A stretch of DNA of 64,000 bases, from positions 22,383-86,382 of the IMG/VR virus record IMGVR_UViG_3300030108_001677; one strand, written 5' to 3'. Positions 55,173 through 62,348 of the stretch are shown piece after piece. This DNA is from a virus. How positions within the stretch are numbered: the stretch's first letter is position 1; the number at the start of each line of letters is the position of its first letter. The translations under genes and the position numbers were made by a program. The notes under the pieces were generated by a model, which did not search any database, had not been told where the DNA came from, and was given only the letters and a program-made list of their open reading frames with translations.

Positions 55173-55801
55173 CAGCAATTCCACCTTTTCAACGCCGCAC
55201 CTTTCGGTGTCAATTTACCGCCTTTACTGGTCGGTCCTTTTACTCCGCCCATTCTTGCACAGAATGACTTTCGCCTCTTTGCCTTCTTTGAGCCGGGTTT
55301 GAGTTTGCTTGGTTTGGTTGTGACGGGTGGTTTCAAGTTTGAGCCTTGCTCTCTTTTGAATTTGGCACGACCCTTTGCATTTAGACCACCTTTGCGGCTA
55401 TGTCTATTTGGGTTGTAGCCATGAAATGGTTTTTCTTTCTTACCTTTCAGTAATTCCTCACGAATCACGAAGGCTTTTGCCAGCGTTACACAATTATCAC
55501 AATCACACATCTTTACCATTGTTGGTTTCCCTCCTACTCCCTGCGGTTTGCTTCTCTTTCTCCTTGTCATAGCCTTCTTTTCTTTAGCACTTATCCCTTT
55601 GGTTGTTTTTGGAGTCTTGTCGCTAACCTTCTTTGATGGTCGGCATTTAGGGTAGCCTCTTGATGATGTGTCGGCATCACTACGACCACACGGAGGATGT
55701 TTGCCATCTTTGTCTTTTCGGCCAACATCAACCCACTTTTCTTTGAACCACCGCCTCAAATCCTTTGAGAGCATGTAAGATACAGGAGTTTCAATCATCA
55801 T
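55172..55801 (-). CDS. Protein with DUF5872-like and DUF6321-like domains
   Basis: This encodes 209 residues. Residues ~10-75 (KDLRRWFKEKWVDVGRKDKD, then HPPCGRSDAD...YPKCRPSKKV) match the DUF5872 pattern. The end (KPGSKKAKRRKSFCARMGGV, then TPKGAALKRWNC) matches DUF6321, after an RHSRKGGLNAKGRAKF lead-in. Both occur in many aquatic phages and are of unknown function. Between them lie CDCDNC and AFVIREELLK, a degenerate form of the shared tag lacking G and W. GGGGTGA precedes ATG 55801, which overlaps the upstream stop as ATGA. The protein is strongly basic. Confidence 0.75.
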   Translation of the reverse strand: MMIETPVSYMLSKDLRRWFKEKWVDVGRKDKDGKHPPCGRSDADTSSRGYPKCRPSKKVSDKTPKTTKGISAKEKKAMTRRKRSKPQGVGGKPTMVKMCDCDNCVTLAKAFVIREELLKGKKEKPFHGYNPNRHSRKGGLNAKGRAKFKREQGSNLKPPVTTKPSKLKPGSKKAKRRKSFCARMGGVKGPTSKGGKLTPKGAALKRWNC

Positions 55802-56022
55802 TTCACCCCAGCCCAAGCGTCACAAGTGTGATCTGCACGACAAACAAAGTCATACCATTCACAATAACCAGTCATTGGATTATCAGTTTTAGAAACATCC
55901 CACGCTTTACAGTTACCACAGCACTTGTTATTTGTGCATTTGCGGTAATTGGGGGCATCCTCTTTTGCTTTGAGGATAGCCCAAGCGTGGTCGAATGCTT
56001 CTTGATTAATCATCGGACTCAC
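55798..56022 (-). CDS. Tagged cysteine-rich (CGNC...CDAW) protein
   Basis: This encodes 74 residues. Residues 9-18 (AFDHAWAILK) are a full copy of the shared tag. They are followed by a cysteine-rich module: CTNNKCCGNCKAW, then YCEWYDFVC and a final CDAW. This spacing looks like the small Cys-rich modules in some virion proteins (CGNC...C...CDxW), probably a metal or iron-sulphur site. The start is GTG 56022 (GTGA overlap) or ATG 56013; both keep the tag. In effect the protein is only a tag plus a Cys module. Confidence 0.72.
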   Translation of the reverse strand: MSPMINQEAFDHAWAILKAKEDAPNYRKCTNNKCCGNCKAWDVSKTDNPMTGYCEWYDFVCRADHTCDAWAGVK

Positions 56023-56279
56023 TTCTTGCTTTTCTTACTCTTTTTCTTCCAGCCGCCGCCTTTGGATTTATACCATTTAGCCGCCCAGCCATTAGCGTAT
56101 GCTGACGGATATACTTTGAATTTAGACCTTGCTTTGCTTTTGGCTTGTGCCCACAAACTTGGGTTTGTTGGGGCGTTCTCGCCTTTGTCCATTCCGCCTT
56201 TTACTACATCCCATCCGGCTAAAAATGCGGAATCGCCAATAGCCGTCATGGTAACTGTTCTATCACTTTTGTCATTCAT
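56019..56279 (-). CDS. Tagged small basic protein
   Basis: This encodes 86 residues. The tag AFLAGWDVVK lies at 18-27. A middle K/S/A/Y region (AQAKSKARSKFKVYPSAYAN, then GWAAKWYKSKG) recalls the short DNA-binding-like repeats of phage proteins, and the tail is almost pure K/S/G. The start ATG 56279 shares a base with the previous TAA (TAATG) and has GGGGG (56288-56292, opposite strand) 8 nt upstream. The pattern of tag plus a polycation repeats that of the 4974-5249 gene. Confidence 0.72.
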   Translation of the reverse strand: MNDKSDRTVTMTAIGDSAFLAGWDVVKGGMDKGENAPTNPSLWAQAKSKARSKFKVYPSAYANGWAAKWYKSKGGGWKKKSKKSKK

Positions 56280-56704
56280 TATCTTTGCCCCCTCAACCGG
56301 TTGTATGTTTCAGCCACCCTTACTGGCAGTGTCTTATACCACTGCGCCAACATAGGTGTCTTTGCATAAGAATGCGACAAAGGCATAAACGCTCTTGCCA
56401 CTTCTTTGAGTATCATTGTCGCTTCATCTCGACTTATCTCCGGTAGTGCCTGTTGCAGATCGTGGAATGCCATACGGGCAGTAATTACTGCACCTAACGC
56501 TTCACTGGCACTGGCTTCTTGTGTTGTAAGACCGAAGGCATCAAGTCCTTCTTTCCAAATACAAACCACTTCTTCAAGCGCATCACACATTTGTAACGCT
56601 TCGGGCATAGTGAATATATCATTACGCCCGTGTAGTAAATCAGCATAGTCTGTGTGCTTTAGCATCAACGATGGGATAGTTTGGTAGCCTTTATCATCGC
56701 TCAT
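56279..56704 (-). CDS. Hypothetical helical protein
   Basis: This encodes 141 residues, almost all helix (EALQMCDALEEVVCIWKEGL, then LGAVITARMAFHDLQQALPE) with a C-terminal RVAETYNRLRGQR. It carries no tag peptide, although its neighbours on both sides do. It overlaps the upstream gene as ATGA. The family is not recognised; a small assembly or host-interaction factor is possible. Confidence 0.62.
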   Translation of the reverse strand: MSDDKGYQTIPSLMLKHTDYADLLHGRNDIFTMPEALQMCDALEEVVCIWKEGLDAFGLTTQEASASEALGAVITARMAFHDLQQALPEISRDEATMILKEVARAFMPLSHSYAKTPMLAQWYKTLPVRVAETYNRLRGQR

Positions 56705-57396
56705 TCCATCATCTCCTTGAACGCATCATCGTATTGACCCTCTCCACCACCAATTCCCATAGCCCTCATGGCTCTTAGATTGTCGGCATAATTCATATCC
56801 AGTCTGTGGTTATGCACACGGATCGCTTCTTCTAATGGTGTTTCTTCTGTGCCCATTAGTCCGGCTAAATCATCCATAGTTATGGAAAATCCGCCCATAG
56901 GTATCATACCCATTCTCCTACCTGTTTCATTAGGATTTACACCTTCCAAGTGAATATCCATTTCATAAGGATTTTCAGCATCAATGACCCCTCCAACACC
57001 TTCGGAATTTACCATGTAAAATTCACCATTGGGTGCTTGCACTACAAACTGATCTCCATGTGAAACTCTTGGCTTTGACGACCATCCATCATCATCACGG
57101 TATGGTGTAGCCATATCTATCATAGGGTAGCCATCTTCATCAACATACCCAGCACGCAAGTGTTTGTCATATTGTTCATCAGTCATTCCCATATCCGCAA
57201 ATGGGTGTCGCATTCGTGGCACTTCGTATGTTCCTTCATTCATCTGTGCCAATACATTATCGTGGAACCTTTGGGCAAATTCTTGGAGTCTATCGGGGTC
57301 AAGCCTACGCATCATAATGTTTGACGGCTCTCTATTCCCATGAACACCCCTGCGTTTCAGTAAAGTCCAACCAATATCAAACGCCTTATTGTCCAT
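56701..57396 (-). CDS. 231-residue protein with N-terminal tag peptide
   Basis: ATG 57396 is preferred to an earlier in-frame start at 57492 because GGGGG (57406-57410, opposite strand) lies 9 nt upstream and the tag then sits at the very N-terminus (AFDIGWTLLK, residues 5-14). The body is D/M/G-rich. It contains a small beta domain with YMVNSEGVGGVIDAENPYEM that might be an ADP-ribosylation-like or ubiquitin-fold remnant, but I cannot name it. The gene overlaps both neighbours by 4-11 nt. This is the clearest case of the tag as an N-terminal leader. Confidence 0.68.
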   Translation of the reverse strand: MDNKAFDIGWTLLKRRGVHGNREPSNIMMRRLDPDRLQEFAQRFHDNVLAQMNEGTYEVPRMRHPFADMGMTDEQYDKHLRAGYVDEDGYPMIDMATPYRDDDGWSSKPRVSHGDQFVVQAPNGEFYMVNSEGVGGVIDAENPYEMDIHLEGVNPNETGRRMGMIPMGGFSITMDDLAGLMGTEETPLEEAIRVHNHRLDMNYADNLRAMRAMGIGGGEGQYDDAFKEMME

Positions 57397-58099
57397 CTTC
57401 AAGCACCCCCGCATCGGCCAATGCCTTACGCATAACACGCCATTCTTCGGGCGATTTCTCGGAAAAATGTGCTTGTATGACAGTGAGGACACTGACCTGC
57501 TCGTTAGAACCTACGCTGTCTAACTTTTCAAGGTATTCCCCAATCTCACCCAAAGTGTCACGAATTTCACGGTGAAGTTTTACTGCCGTGTCAAGACCCT
57601 TGTAATCAAGTGCGCCAGTTTCCTGTTGTTCCTCACGCATCAAATCAACATGGTCATTGAACAAAGTATTCAAACGCTGTAAATTGTTTTCAGTTTGGCG
57701 CATAGCGGTTCTTGCACTATCTATTCGTGCTGGCAACATCTCCACAGACACTTCACGCTGAATAATTGGTGTGGTGTGATTTTCCATGTGTTGTGATAAA
57801 GCAGTGGTTGTGATGTCTAACTCGGTAGCCATATCTTCAATTGAAACAATGTGATTAAGCACAGCCTGTTCGATGTTGGCTCTTTCGGGGTGTGTGCATA
57901 CAGGGCATTCGCTGTTGCTATTGTTGTGGTAATCACCCGAATGCCTACGCATGTGCCTATGTGCAGTGCCCTCCGGCCATTCTTGACTACGATCTAATTC
58001 TTCGACCTCAAGCGTTCCTAAACGAATCATTCTTTCGTAATTATCACGCTGTGGGTGCTGACAGAATGGACAATTGGCTCTTGTCCTACGCCCCGTCAT
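57386..58099 (-). CDS. Twin zinc/HTH-module DNA-binding protein, candidate small terminase or regulator
   Basis: This encodes 237 residues. Two related modules sit in tandem. CPFCQHPQRDNYERMI...AHRHMRRH (about 10-53) and CPVCTHPERANIEQAVLN, then MATELDITTTALSQHMENH (about 65-108), each have a CxxC pair, an HPxR turn, a helix and a terminal HxxxH, with the second clearly containing a helix-turn-helix. A coiled-coil region follows (DSARTAMRQTENNLQRLNTL). Such modules occur in phage DNA-binding proteins. Because no small terminase lies beside the large subunit, this is a reasonable candidate, but a transcription regulator is equally possible. Confidence 0.6.
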   Translation of the reverse strand: MTGRRTRANCPFCQHPQRDNYERMIRLGTLEVEELDRSQEWPEGTAHRHMRRHSGDYHNNSNSECPVCTHPERANIEQAVLNHIVSIEDMATELDITTTALSQHMENHTTPIIQREVSVEMLPARIDSARTAMRQTENNLQRLNTLFNDHVDLMREEQQETGALDYKGLDTAVKLHREIRDTLGEIGEYLEKLDSVGSNEQVSVLTVIQAHFSEKSPEEWRVMRKALADAGVLEDGQ

Positions 58100-58121
58100 G
58101 TTTAGCGCATAGCAAACTAAC

Positions 58122-58331
58122 TTATTTCATTTTTGACTTTTTTGGTGTGTGAACACCGCAGTAAGCAGTTCCACGCTTTGGGTGGTTTTTACAAGGCTCT
58201 CCGTTCTTTTTTGTTGCTTGACAAAGTGTGGGTGCTTCGTGCTTAACCACTGGTCTTTTGGGTATATCCACTACTGCATACGCTTGTGGTGGCGGGGCTA
58301 CTATTCGCCCGTTAATACCGAAAGGAAGCAT
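58122..58331 (-). CDS. DUF5763-like zinc-binding protein
   Basis: This encodes 69 residues. The last half reads LCQATKKNGEPCKNHPKRG followed by YCGVH, the C-x9-C...C-x2-H pattern of DUF5763-like small zinc-binding proteins found in many genomes and phages. The first half is P/V-rich. It overlaps the upstream membrane protein gene by 20 nt. Function is unknown. Confidence 0.7.
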   Translation of the reverse strand: MLPFGINGRIVAPPPQAYAVVDIPKRPVVKHEAPTLCQATKKNGEPCKNHPKRGTAYCGVHTPKKSKMK

Positions 58332-58566
58332 ATTGACGGATCGCTATTGTTCCTGTCAATATCAGTCCGAAAAACATAGCCATCACTGCACTTGTTCCCA
58401 AAGCCGGACCTTTCCATACTAATACCACCAAAGAAAACAATATGAATGCAATAATGTAAATCATGGTTGCACTTTCCACAATCATTTTCTTTGGACTCAA
58501 GATGTCCAGTGTTGCCGATGAAATTGAAACCTCTCCTTGAACAGCCGACTCGTCTTTTTCTCCCAT
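58312..58566 (-). CDS. Two-pass membrane protein
   Basis: This encodes 84 residues: an acidic N-terminus of about 30 residues, then two hydrophobic segments (ATMIYIIAFILFSLVVLVW and TSAVMAMFFGLILTGTIAI) separated by a short loop, and a basic end. It could be a holin-like or host-membrane protein. No endolysin lies beside it, so I do not call it a holin. Confidence 0.65.
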   Translation of the reverse strand: MGEKDESAVQGEVSISSATLDILSPKKMIVESATMIYIIAFILFSLVVLVWKGPALGTSAVMAMFFGLILTGTIAIRQYASFRY

Positions 58567-58570
58567 ATTA

Positions 58571-59218
58571 TCACAATCCTACTGCCGCACCTTTAGCGGC
58601 CATATTTACACCTTGCCCCATAGTGGCACCAAAGCCACCGTTTTGTTGCATTTGATTACCTATGATTCCTCCAAGCAGGTTGCCAAAGAAACCGGGCTGA
58701 TTTTGTTGCATGTTATTCATCATCATGCCTTGCTGGTGTGCGGCAAGGAACATTTGTAATTGTTGCTGGTTTGCATTCAATACATTCTGTGCGGCACTTT
58801 GGGCTGTTTGTAGTGTCAAAGCAAGATTTTCTTGTGACATGGTAGCCAATTCGCTTGGCAACGAACCAGCATCAAGACTTAATTTTTCACCCTCTATCTT
58901 GAATGAAACATTGTTGAAAAATTCTTTTATTGACAACTGCACAATCTCACCAACCAAATTTAGAACCAACGCCATATTTTGTGATACTACAAAGTTTGAA
59001 ACTGGGTCATACATGGCTAACAATTGGGATGTTGCCACGATAGGATCGTTGGCGGCCTGTTGCATCATTGGGTTCTGTGCTTGTTGCATCATGCCCATAG
59101 CACCCATGTTGCCCATTCCCATCATATTGTTTCCATACGCTTGATTCTGTGCTGTTACCGTTGGCGCACCAAATTGTTGTGCTGGTTGCGCTTTATTTCC
59201 AAATCCAAATAATCCCAT
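58571..59218 (-). CDS. Met/Gln/Asn-rich protein with a central conserved-looking domain
   Basis: This encodes 215 residues. The N-terminal ~55 and C-terminal ~60 residues are low complexity (M, G, N, Q), with a GFFGNLLGGIIGNQ helix near the end. The centre (residues ~60-150) is folded, with VSNFVVSQNMALVLNLVGEI and a VSFKIEGEKLSLDAGSLPSE segment. Such N/M/Q-rich flanks are common in virion-associated proteins. A GGGG motif lies 8 nt upstream of ATG 59218. Confidence 0.62.
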   Translation of the reverse strand: MGLFGFGNKAQPAQQFGAPTVTAQNQAYGNNMMGMGNMGAMGMMQQAQNPMMQQAANDPIVATSQLLAMYDPVSNFVVSQNMALVLNLVGEIVQLSIKEFFNNVSFKIEGEKLSLDAGSLPSELATMSQENLALTLQTAQSAAQNVLNANQQQLQMFLAAHQQGMMMNNMQQNQPGFFGNLLGGIIGNQMQQNGGFGATMGQGVNMAAKGAAVGL

Positions 59219-59223
59219 GTTCG

Positions 59224-60132
59224 TTACCCCTGTTTCACTGCCATTGGTTCCTGTGGCGTGATTTGTTGCTGTTGCGTTTGTGGCGCAATATTTACCATAC
59301 TACCTTGATTCATTTGCTCTAACTGCAAGGCTCTCATATCAAATGTGACCGTGACCAAATCAGCAACCCCCGTAACCGGATTAACATGCTGATTCAATAC
59401 TACTCCTTTACTGTATTGTGCATCTTGTTGTATCATTTGAAAGAAAGGTGCATATTTCGCTAAAGACTCCGGTGTTGACCTATTCTTTGCTGATGATTTA
59501 CCACTAAGACCCGGCACTTTCAAGAATCGTGTGCCCTTTGCCACTATCTTACCAAAACCTTCATCCTCCATTTCATGTTCCTCAAGCATACAGCGAAGTG
59601 TGTGGTATATGTGCAAATGTGCTGGACAAAGTGTGCTATTCATTTCATCTCCGTGATCTCCGTGCGTGCGGGCATGAGGCTTTCTTGCTTGACCCGTATC
59701 TTCATCGAACCAGTATATGTCGGCTAACGACAAACCAGTTTTCTCGTCAACAATGTGGTTGTATGCGTTATCACCTTCAAGGAAACGCCTAACATCAACA
59801 CCACAACAAGCACATTCGTGTGCGGCATTATATCTGTAAATCTTGAATAGACCGAGATTATATGATGGTGGGCGTAGTGCCTTTCTCATCTTTTTGATAT
59901 TCTTTTTTCTTGCCTTTCGTGGATTCTTAGGATTGGTTACTAACTTCAACTCAACTGTTGGAATTAGTGCTTCACCCTCGACTCCACCTGTTGAACCAGC
60001 ACTCGCCATCTCGGCTCTTTGTTGTGCTTTCAACATGTCCACTGAAATACCAGTGTGCATGGCAAGGACATTCAACTCATCATCGGATAGGCCGTTCAAA
60101 GACATGCCCCCGCCAAATGGATTTATACGCAT
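59224..60132 (-). CDS. Probable virion protein with a C-x2-C...C-x2-H zinc site (HNH-like)
   Basis: This encodes 302 residues. After a helical start and a very basic patch (RKARKKNIKKMRKALR, ~72-87), residues 107-110 (CACC) and 169-177 (CPAHLHIYH) flank AYNHIVDE, an order that resembles an HNH nuclease with a zinc site, although the spacing is long. The C-terminal third (VVLNQHVNPVTGVADLVTVT, then a Q-rich tail) looks structural. It could be a nuclease or a virion protein with a zinc knuckle. It follows the GTPase gene by 55 nt. Confidence 0.55.
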   Translation of the reverse strand: MRINPFGGGMSLNGLSDDELNVLAMHTGISVDMLKAQQRAEMASAGSTGGVEGEALIPTVELKLVTNPKNPRKARKKNIKKMRKALRPPSYNLGLFKIYRYNAAHECACCGVDVRRFLEGDNAYNHIVDEKTGLSLADIYWFDEDTGQARKPHARTHGDHGDEMNSTLCPAHLHIYHTLRCMLEEHEMEDEGFGKIVAKGTRFLKVPGLSGKSSAKNRSTPESLAKYAPFFQMIQQDAQYSKGVVLNQHVNPVTGVADLVTVTFDMRALQLEQMNQGSMVNIAPQTQQQQITPQEPMAVKQG

Positions 60133-60187
60133 ACTTCTCTCACCGCCTTGACCCTGTGAGGACTGACAACATCAAAAAGATTCCCCC

Positions 60188-60916
60188 TCAAATTAAATTT
60201 ATTGTGTGGATAACTGCTTCTTCAACACGCAAACCAAATTGCGCTGATACAGCCTCCACATTTGTAGCCACTGCTGACTTTCGTAATCTTCGCATATCCT
60301 CTTGAAATGGTGCTACCATAGGGTGTTGCCGTTTGAGTCCAGCATCCCATATCTTTTGCGATTGAGCATCCCACCACACATCCATCTTGTTCAACAGCAA
60401 ACAAACAACACTGGGTTTGTATTTCTTGGCTTTTCTTTTCATACTACGACTAAATGTAGTGGGATATTTGTGATTCACAATAATGTCCGTAAGATACTTG
60501 AAACCAGCAACAGCCTCTTGCATGGCTGGCTGTGACCATGCTATTCTATCATCAACAACAAAGAAAATTATGTTCGCTTTACGATCTATCATATCCTCCG
60601 CCCACATATTCCAATATTGACTTTGACCGCCAATGTCGGTGGATGTAATCGGCACCCTATCTCCTTTGTAACGCACTTGTTTTTTGGTGGAATGAGGCAT
60701 TTGAAACTTGCCTCGTTTTACTGGGTGGGTTGTTCGCAACTCCACCGGTATTGGGTCAATATCACCCGGCACAGTAAGATACTGGTCAAGTGTCGTTTTA
60801 CCTGCCAATGAAGGACCATATATTGCTACTTTGTGTGGGCGCAATATTCTATACACATAGGTTGCTATTTGTGCTGACCCCATTAGCAAGTGACCAGCAA
60901 ACATCCATGTTGCCAT
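60188..60916 (-). CDS. Arf/SRbeta-like small GTPase
   Basis: This encodes 242 residues. The nucleotide-binding signature is nearly complete: G1 GPSLAGKTT (34-42), G3 DIGGQ (94-98, the Arf/Sar/SRbeta form with Gln at the catalytic place), G4 NKMD (176-179) and G5-like SAQFG (224-228). A hydrophobic helix (HLLMGSAQIATYVYRILR) precedes the domain and could anchor it to a membrane. Such GTPases act as membrane switches in eukaryotes and archaea. Two membrane-protein genes lie directly upstream. A catalytic Gln and intact P-loop suggest GTP hydrolysis, not a dead fold. Confidence 0.8.
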   Translation of the reverse strand: MATWMFAGHLLMGSAQIATYVYRILRPHKVAIYGPSLAGKTTLDQYLTVPGDIDPIPVELRTTHPVKRGKFQMPHSTKKQVRYKGDRVPITSTDIGGQSQYWNMWAEDMIDRKANIIFFVVDDRIAWSQPAMQEAVAGFKYLTDIIVNHKYPTTFSRSMKRKAKKYKPSVVCLLLNKMDVWWDAQSQKIWDAGLKRQHPMVAPFQEDMRRLRKSAVATNVEAVSAQFGLRVEEAVIHTINLI

Positions 60917-60922
60917 TCACAA

Positions 60923-61144
60923 TCACTCGCCCCTGATCCATTTCCATACACTATGTGGGCTAATATCTCCCCATACTTCTAAGCCTAACAAAACGAAAAA
61001 TGACAAACTCACACCAATAAAAAACGCCAATATAGATTTTACAGTCCATGCCGCCCTCTCCATGCGCCTATCGTAAGCGTTTTCAGCAAGTATCGCTGAC
61101 ATGGCTTCCGCCTGTCTTTCCTGTGCTGTGTTAAAAGGCCACAT
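60923..61144 (-). CDS. Single-pass membrane protein
   Basis: This encodes 73 residues from ATG 61144, which has GGTGG about 8 nt upstream and lies just past the previous stop; an earlier in-frame start at 61210 would overlap that gene by 53 nt. A charged helix (ERQAEAMSAILAENAYDRRM) precedes one transmembrane segment (SILAFFIGVSLSFFVLLGLE). It is located between another membrane protein and the Arf-like GTPase. Confidence 0.65.
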   Translation of the reverse strand: MWPFNTAQERQAEAMSAILAENAYDRRMERAAWTVKSILAFFIGVSLSFFVLLGLEVWGDISPHSVWKWIRGE

Positions 61145-61157
61145 GCTACTGCACCAC

Positions 61158-61628
61158 CTATTGCTGTTCACTATCGGATTTAGGTTCTTCTCCGTCATTC
61201 GGTAAGCCAAATGTTTGTTGTTGTGGGTTAGTTACCTGTTGCCAACTGGTTTGTTTATTATACATCTCAATATCCTGTTGCATTTGATAATCTTTTCTCA
61301 TACGGCGTTGTTGTAGTCGCATTTGATTTCGATGCCACTTATCATAACGCCCTTCTTGTGCAAATTCAGCACGCAGGGCAAGTGAGTCACGGATTCCACC
61401 TACATGGAATAGCACCATAGCCACACAAAGGAAACCAAATGCAATTAACCCGTATTGTAATCCCATTTCAGCCGGACTTGCTTCGGGTAAATACCAATCC
61501 AAATGAGAAACGGTTACTGAAACACCAGTCAAAAGCGATTGCCATAGCAACATGGCAATTAGGTTGATGTCAATACGGTTCCCATCATCGGGCATTTGCC
61601 ACGGTGGTATTCTTTGTGGTTGGTTCAT
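61158..61628 (-). CDS. Two-pass membrane protein with charged C-terminal tail
   Basis: This encodes 156 residues. Two hydrophobic segments (LIAMLLWQSLLTGVSVTV and YGLIAFGFLCVAMVLFHVG) are followed by a cytoplasm-type tail rich in R, Q and M (RRMRKDYQMQQDIEMYNKQT). ATG 61628 is chosen because the regulator gene stops at 61630 and GGGGG (61638-61642, opposite strand) lies 9 nt upstream. It may form a membrane platform with the next protein and the GTPase. Confidence 0.68.
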   Translation of the reverse strand: MNQPQRIPPWQMPDDGNRIDINLIAMLLWQSLLTGVSVTVSHLDWYLPEASPAEMGLQYGLIAFGFLCVAMVLFHVGGIRDSLALRAEFAQEGRYDKWHRNQMRLQQRRMRKDYQMQQDIEMYNKQTSWQQVTNPQQQTFGLPNDGEEPKSDSEQQ

Positions 61629-61629
61629 T

Positions 61630-61767
61630 TTATTCCGCCCCCTTCTTTTCTTCAAAATATTTCTTTAGCACGAAATTGACGAATGAGGATTTAGACTCAC
61701 GCCCCCTTTCCGCTTCTAATTTTGCGAACAGATCGTCCGGCATAACTACTGAAACATGTCGGCTCAT
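61630..61767 (-). CDS. Ribbon-helix-helix (CopG/Arc-like) DNA-binding regulator
   Basis: This encodes 45 residues from ATG 61767. The sequence HVSVVMPDDLFAKLEAERGR then SKSSFVNFVLKKYFEE has the whole RHH plan: one beta strand, a PDDLxxKLE helix, a turn and a SxxxVxxxLKKYF helix. Dimers bind DNA through the paired strands. It is the first gene of the >58-kb leftward array, adjacent to the divergent promoter region 61768-61835, so it probably regulates that array and/or the rightward gene at 61836. It is one nucleotide upstream of the membrane protein start. Confidence 0.82.
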   Translation of the reverse strand: MSRHVSVVMPDDLFAKLEAERGRESKSSFVNFVLKKYFEEKKGAE

Positions 61768-61804
61768 GTATAAATCCCAGTCCTGTGAAGGCTATGAAGG
61801 TTGT

Positions 61805-61813
61805 GATTAAATA
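61805..61813. promoter_or_regulatory. Bidirectional TATA-like promoter between divergent genes
   Basis: GATTAAATA (plus) / TATTTAATC (minus) lies in the only divergent gap, 61768-61835. On the plus strand it ends 22 nt before ATG 61836, so transcription would start at or next to the start codon (leaderless). On the minus strand it is 37 nt from the regulator ATG 61767, leaving a short leader. No clear inverted repeat for the regulator was seen, only the AT-rich core. Confidence 0.5.
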
Positions 61814-61835
61814 GAAGGGCGACTTCGGGTTTAAC

Positions 61836-62348
61836 ATGCCATCTGCAAACATGCCCGATGCAGTAAAAGCCATGCGCTCATATTATTTTGTAATAAACGC
61901 AATACCAAACAGCCCCGAAGTTTTATCCTCATGGATTCAAAGGCATACTGATGAGGCATTAGCGGCTGACTTTGATTACAGGGCGGCAATCGCTGTTTTA
62001 CATCATTTTAACCATCCGTTGTATTCAAACACATCAAACCACCCATCGGGCACTACATCGTGGTGTAACCTAATGACTGGTGCTGAAACCATATTACAAG
62101 ACGAACAGGCTTGGATAAATGACCAGTTAGAAATCGCTAACATCACACGACCACAGCGTTTGTTTGATTCCGACATTACATGGTTGAACGCTTGGGCAAC
62201 GGCTAACGGTATTCCACAAAACCTTGAAACCGCTTTCTTAGTCAATATGCTAATTCAACAATTGCGAACATGTGAGGGTAGCAACGGTGCTACTGGTGCT
62301 GGTGGTATATCGCATACTGAACGCAATCCGCCAACAAACTTACCTTAG
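61836..62348 (+). CDS. Hypothetical protein, lone rightward gene
   Basis: This encodes 170 residues. ATG 61836 is preferred as a leaderless start 22 nt after a TATA-like box. The chain is helical with W- and H-containing segments (YYFVINAIPNSPEVLSSWIQ, HHFNHPLYS) and ends in a G/T/N-rich tail. The first third (YFVINAIPNSPE...WIQRHTDEA) and the histidines could suit a small enzyme or host-interaction protein, but no motif is decisive. It converges with the next gene, with a 4-nt overlap of ends. Being alone on this strand, it may be an early gene controlled by the RHH regulator. Confidence 0.65.
   Translation: MPSANMPDAVKAMRSYYFVINAIPNSPEVLSSWIQRHTDEALAADFDYRAAIAVLHHFNHPLYSNTSNHPSGTTSWCNLMTGAETILQDEQAWINDQLEIANITRPQRLFDSDITWLNAWATANGIPQNLETAFLVNMLIQQLRTCEGSNGATGAGGISHTERNPPTNLP

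Noticed and set aside
58312-58566. Holin
   Set aside because: Two membrane segments in 84 residues fit, but no endolysin or other lysis gene is near and many archaeal viruses lyse differently, so I left it as a membrane protein.
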